Assembly: GCA_036336795.1 (NCBI GenBank)
Contig: JAYZFL010000001.1
Location: 1 to 5,657 of the forward strand
DNA: 5,657 nt
Origin: UBA822 sp036336795
Lineage (GTDB): Bacteria; Gemmatimonadota; Gemmatimonadetes; Longimicrobiales; Gaopeijiaceae
Reading direction: 5' to 3'
Each line of letters starts with the position of its first letter. Position 1 is the first letter of the stretch. Below the pieces are notes generated by a model. The model worked only from the letters and a program-made list of their open reading frames with translations. It did not search any database and had not been told where the DNA came from. Both the position numbers and the translations under genes were made by a program. Positions 5,550 to 5,657 of the stretch are shown in pieces.

Positions 5550-5657
5550 GTGCCAAGCTATTTCGTTACGGGGGTCTCTTCGGGAATCGGGCGCGGGATG
5601 GTGCGGGAGCTCGTTCGGCGCGGGCACCGGGTGTGGGGTATCGCTCGCCGAGAAGAT
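5550..5657 (+). CDS. Classical short-chain dehydrogenase/reductase, N-terminal fragment (3' end outside window)
   Basis: Thirty-six codons are visible from GTG 5550 to the last base of the window, with the frame still open. The sequence starts directly with a beta strand (SYFVTG) and the classical SDR cofactor motif TGVSSGIG at residues 7-14 (T-G-x-x-x-G-I-G). Next come helix GMVRELVRRGH and the second strand RVWGIARRED. Arginines R33-R34 at the end of the second strand favour NADP(H) over NAD(H), by family rule. The glycine spacing is that of classical (~250-residue) SDRs, not the extended type seen at 491-1372. The catalytic Ser, Tyr and Lys lie outside the window. The likely role is a ketone or aldehyde reduction in the same sugar pathway as the zinc dehydrogenase upstream. 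The substrate cannot be inferred. Confidence 0.85.
   Translation, partial: MPSYFVTGVSSGIGRGMVRELVRRGHRVWGIARRED

Overview
The window is a tightly packed, single-direction (+ strand) gene cluster that looks like part of a surface-polysaccharide or glycoconjugate locus, with genes for sugar-nucleotide modification and glycosyl transfer. Eight protein genes are visible. The first is cut by the left edge and the last by the right edge. No RNA gene, mobile element, CRISPR array or credible terminator was seen. No stretch longer than 70 bases lacks a gene.

Organism: base composition is moderately GC-rich by eye and several genes appear to start with GTG. This fits a bacterium, but nothing in the window fixes the phylum. 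Actinobacteria-, Chloroflexi- or Proteobacteria-like sources are all possible.

Layout: (1) the C-terminal part of an RmlB-like sugar-nucleotide 4,6-dehydratase, 1-474. (2) An extended SDR epimerase or ketoreductase, 491-1372. (3) A class I SAM methyltransferase, 1374-2033. (4) A Nudix hydrolase of ADP-sugar pyrophosphatase type, about 2075-2605. (5) A medium-chain zinc dehydrogenase, about 2590-3657, which lacks the structural-zinc cysteine lobe. (6) and (7) Two consecutive small proteins, 3654-4214 and about 4240-4716, each with about three membrane segments followed by a winged-helix-like domain. (8) A family 2 glycosyltransferase, 4724-5479. (9) The first 36 codons of a classical SDR, from 5550 to the window end. 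Entries 6 and 7 are the two members of one pair.

Working model (inference): a nucleotide-activated hexose is dehydrated to a 4-keto-6-deoxy intermediate by gene 1. It is then reduced or epimerised by gene 2 and possibly methylated by gene 3. The zinc dehydrogenase and the terminal SDR supply further redox steps, perhaps on a different precursor. The glycosyltransferase moves a finished sugar to a lipid carrier or growing glycan. The Nudix enzyme may clear or recycle nucleotide-sugars. Gaps between genes are very short or negative (16, 1, 41, -16, -4, about 25, 7 and 70 bases), which suggests one transcription unit with translational coupling.

The least explained part is the tandem pair of membrane proteins at 3654-4716. 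Their C-terminal domains align by eye and they sit directly before a glycosyltransferase with no obvious membrane segment of its own. They are the best candidate for something not yet described.
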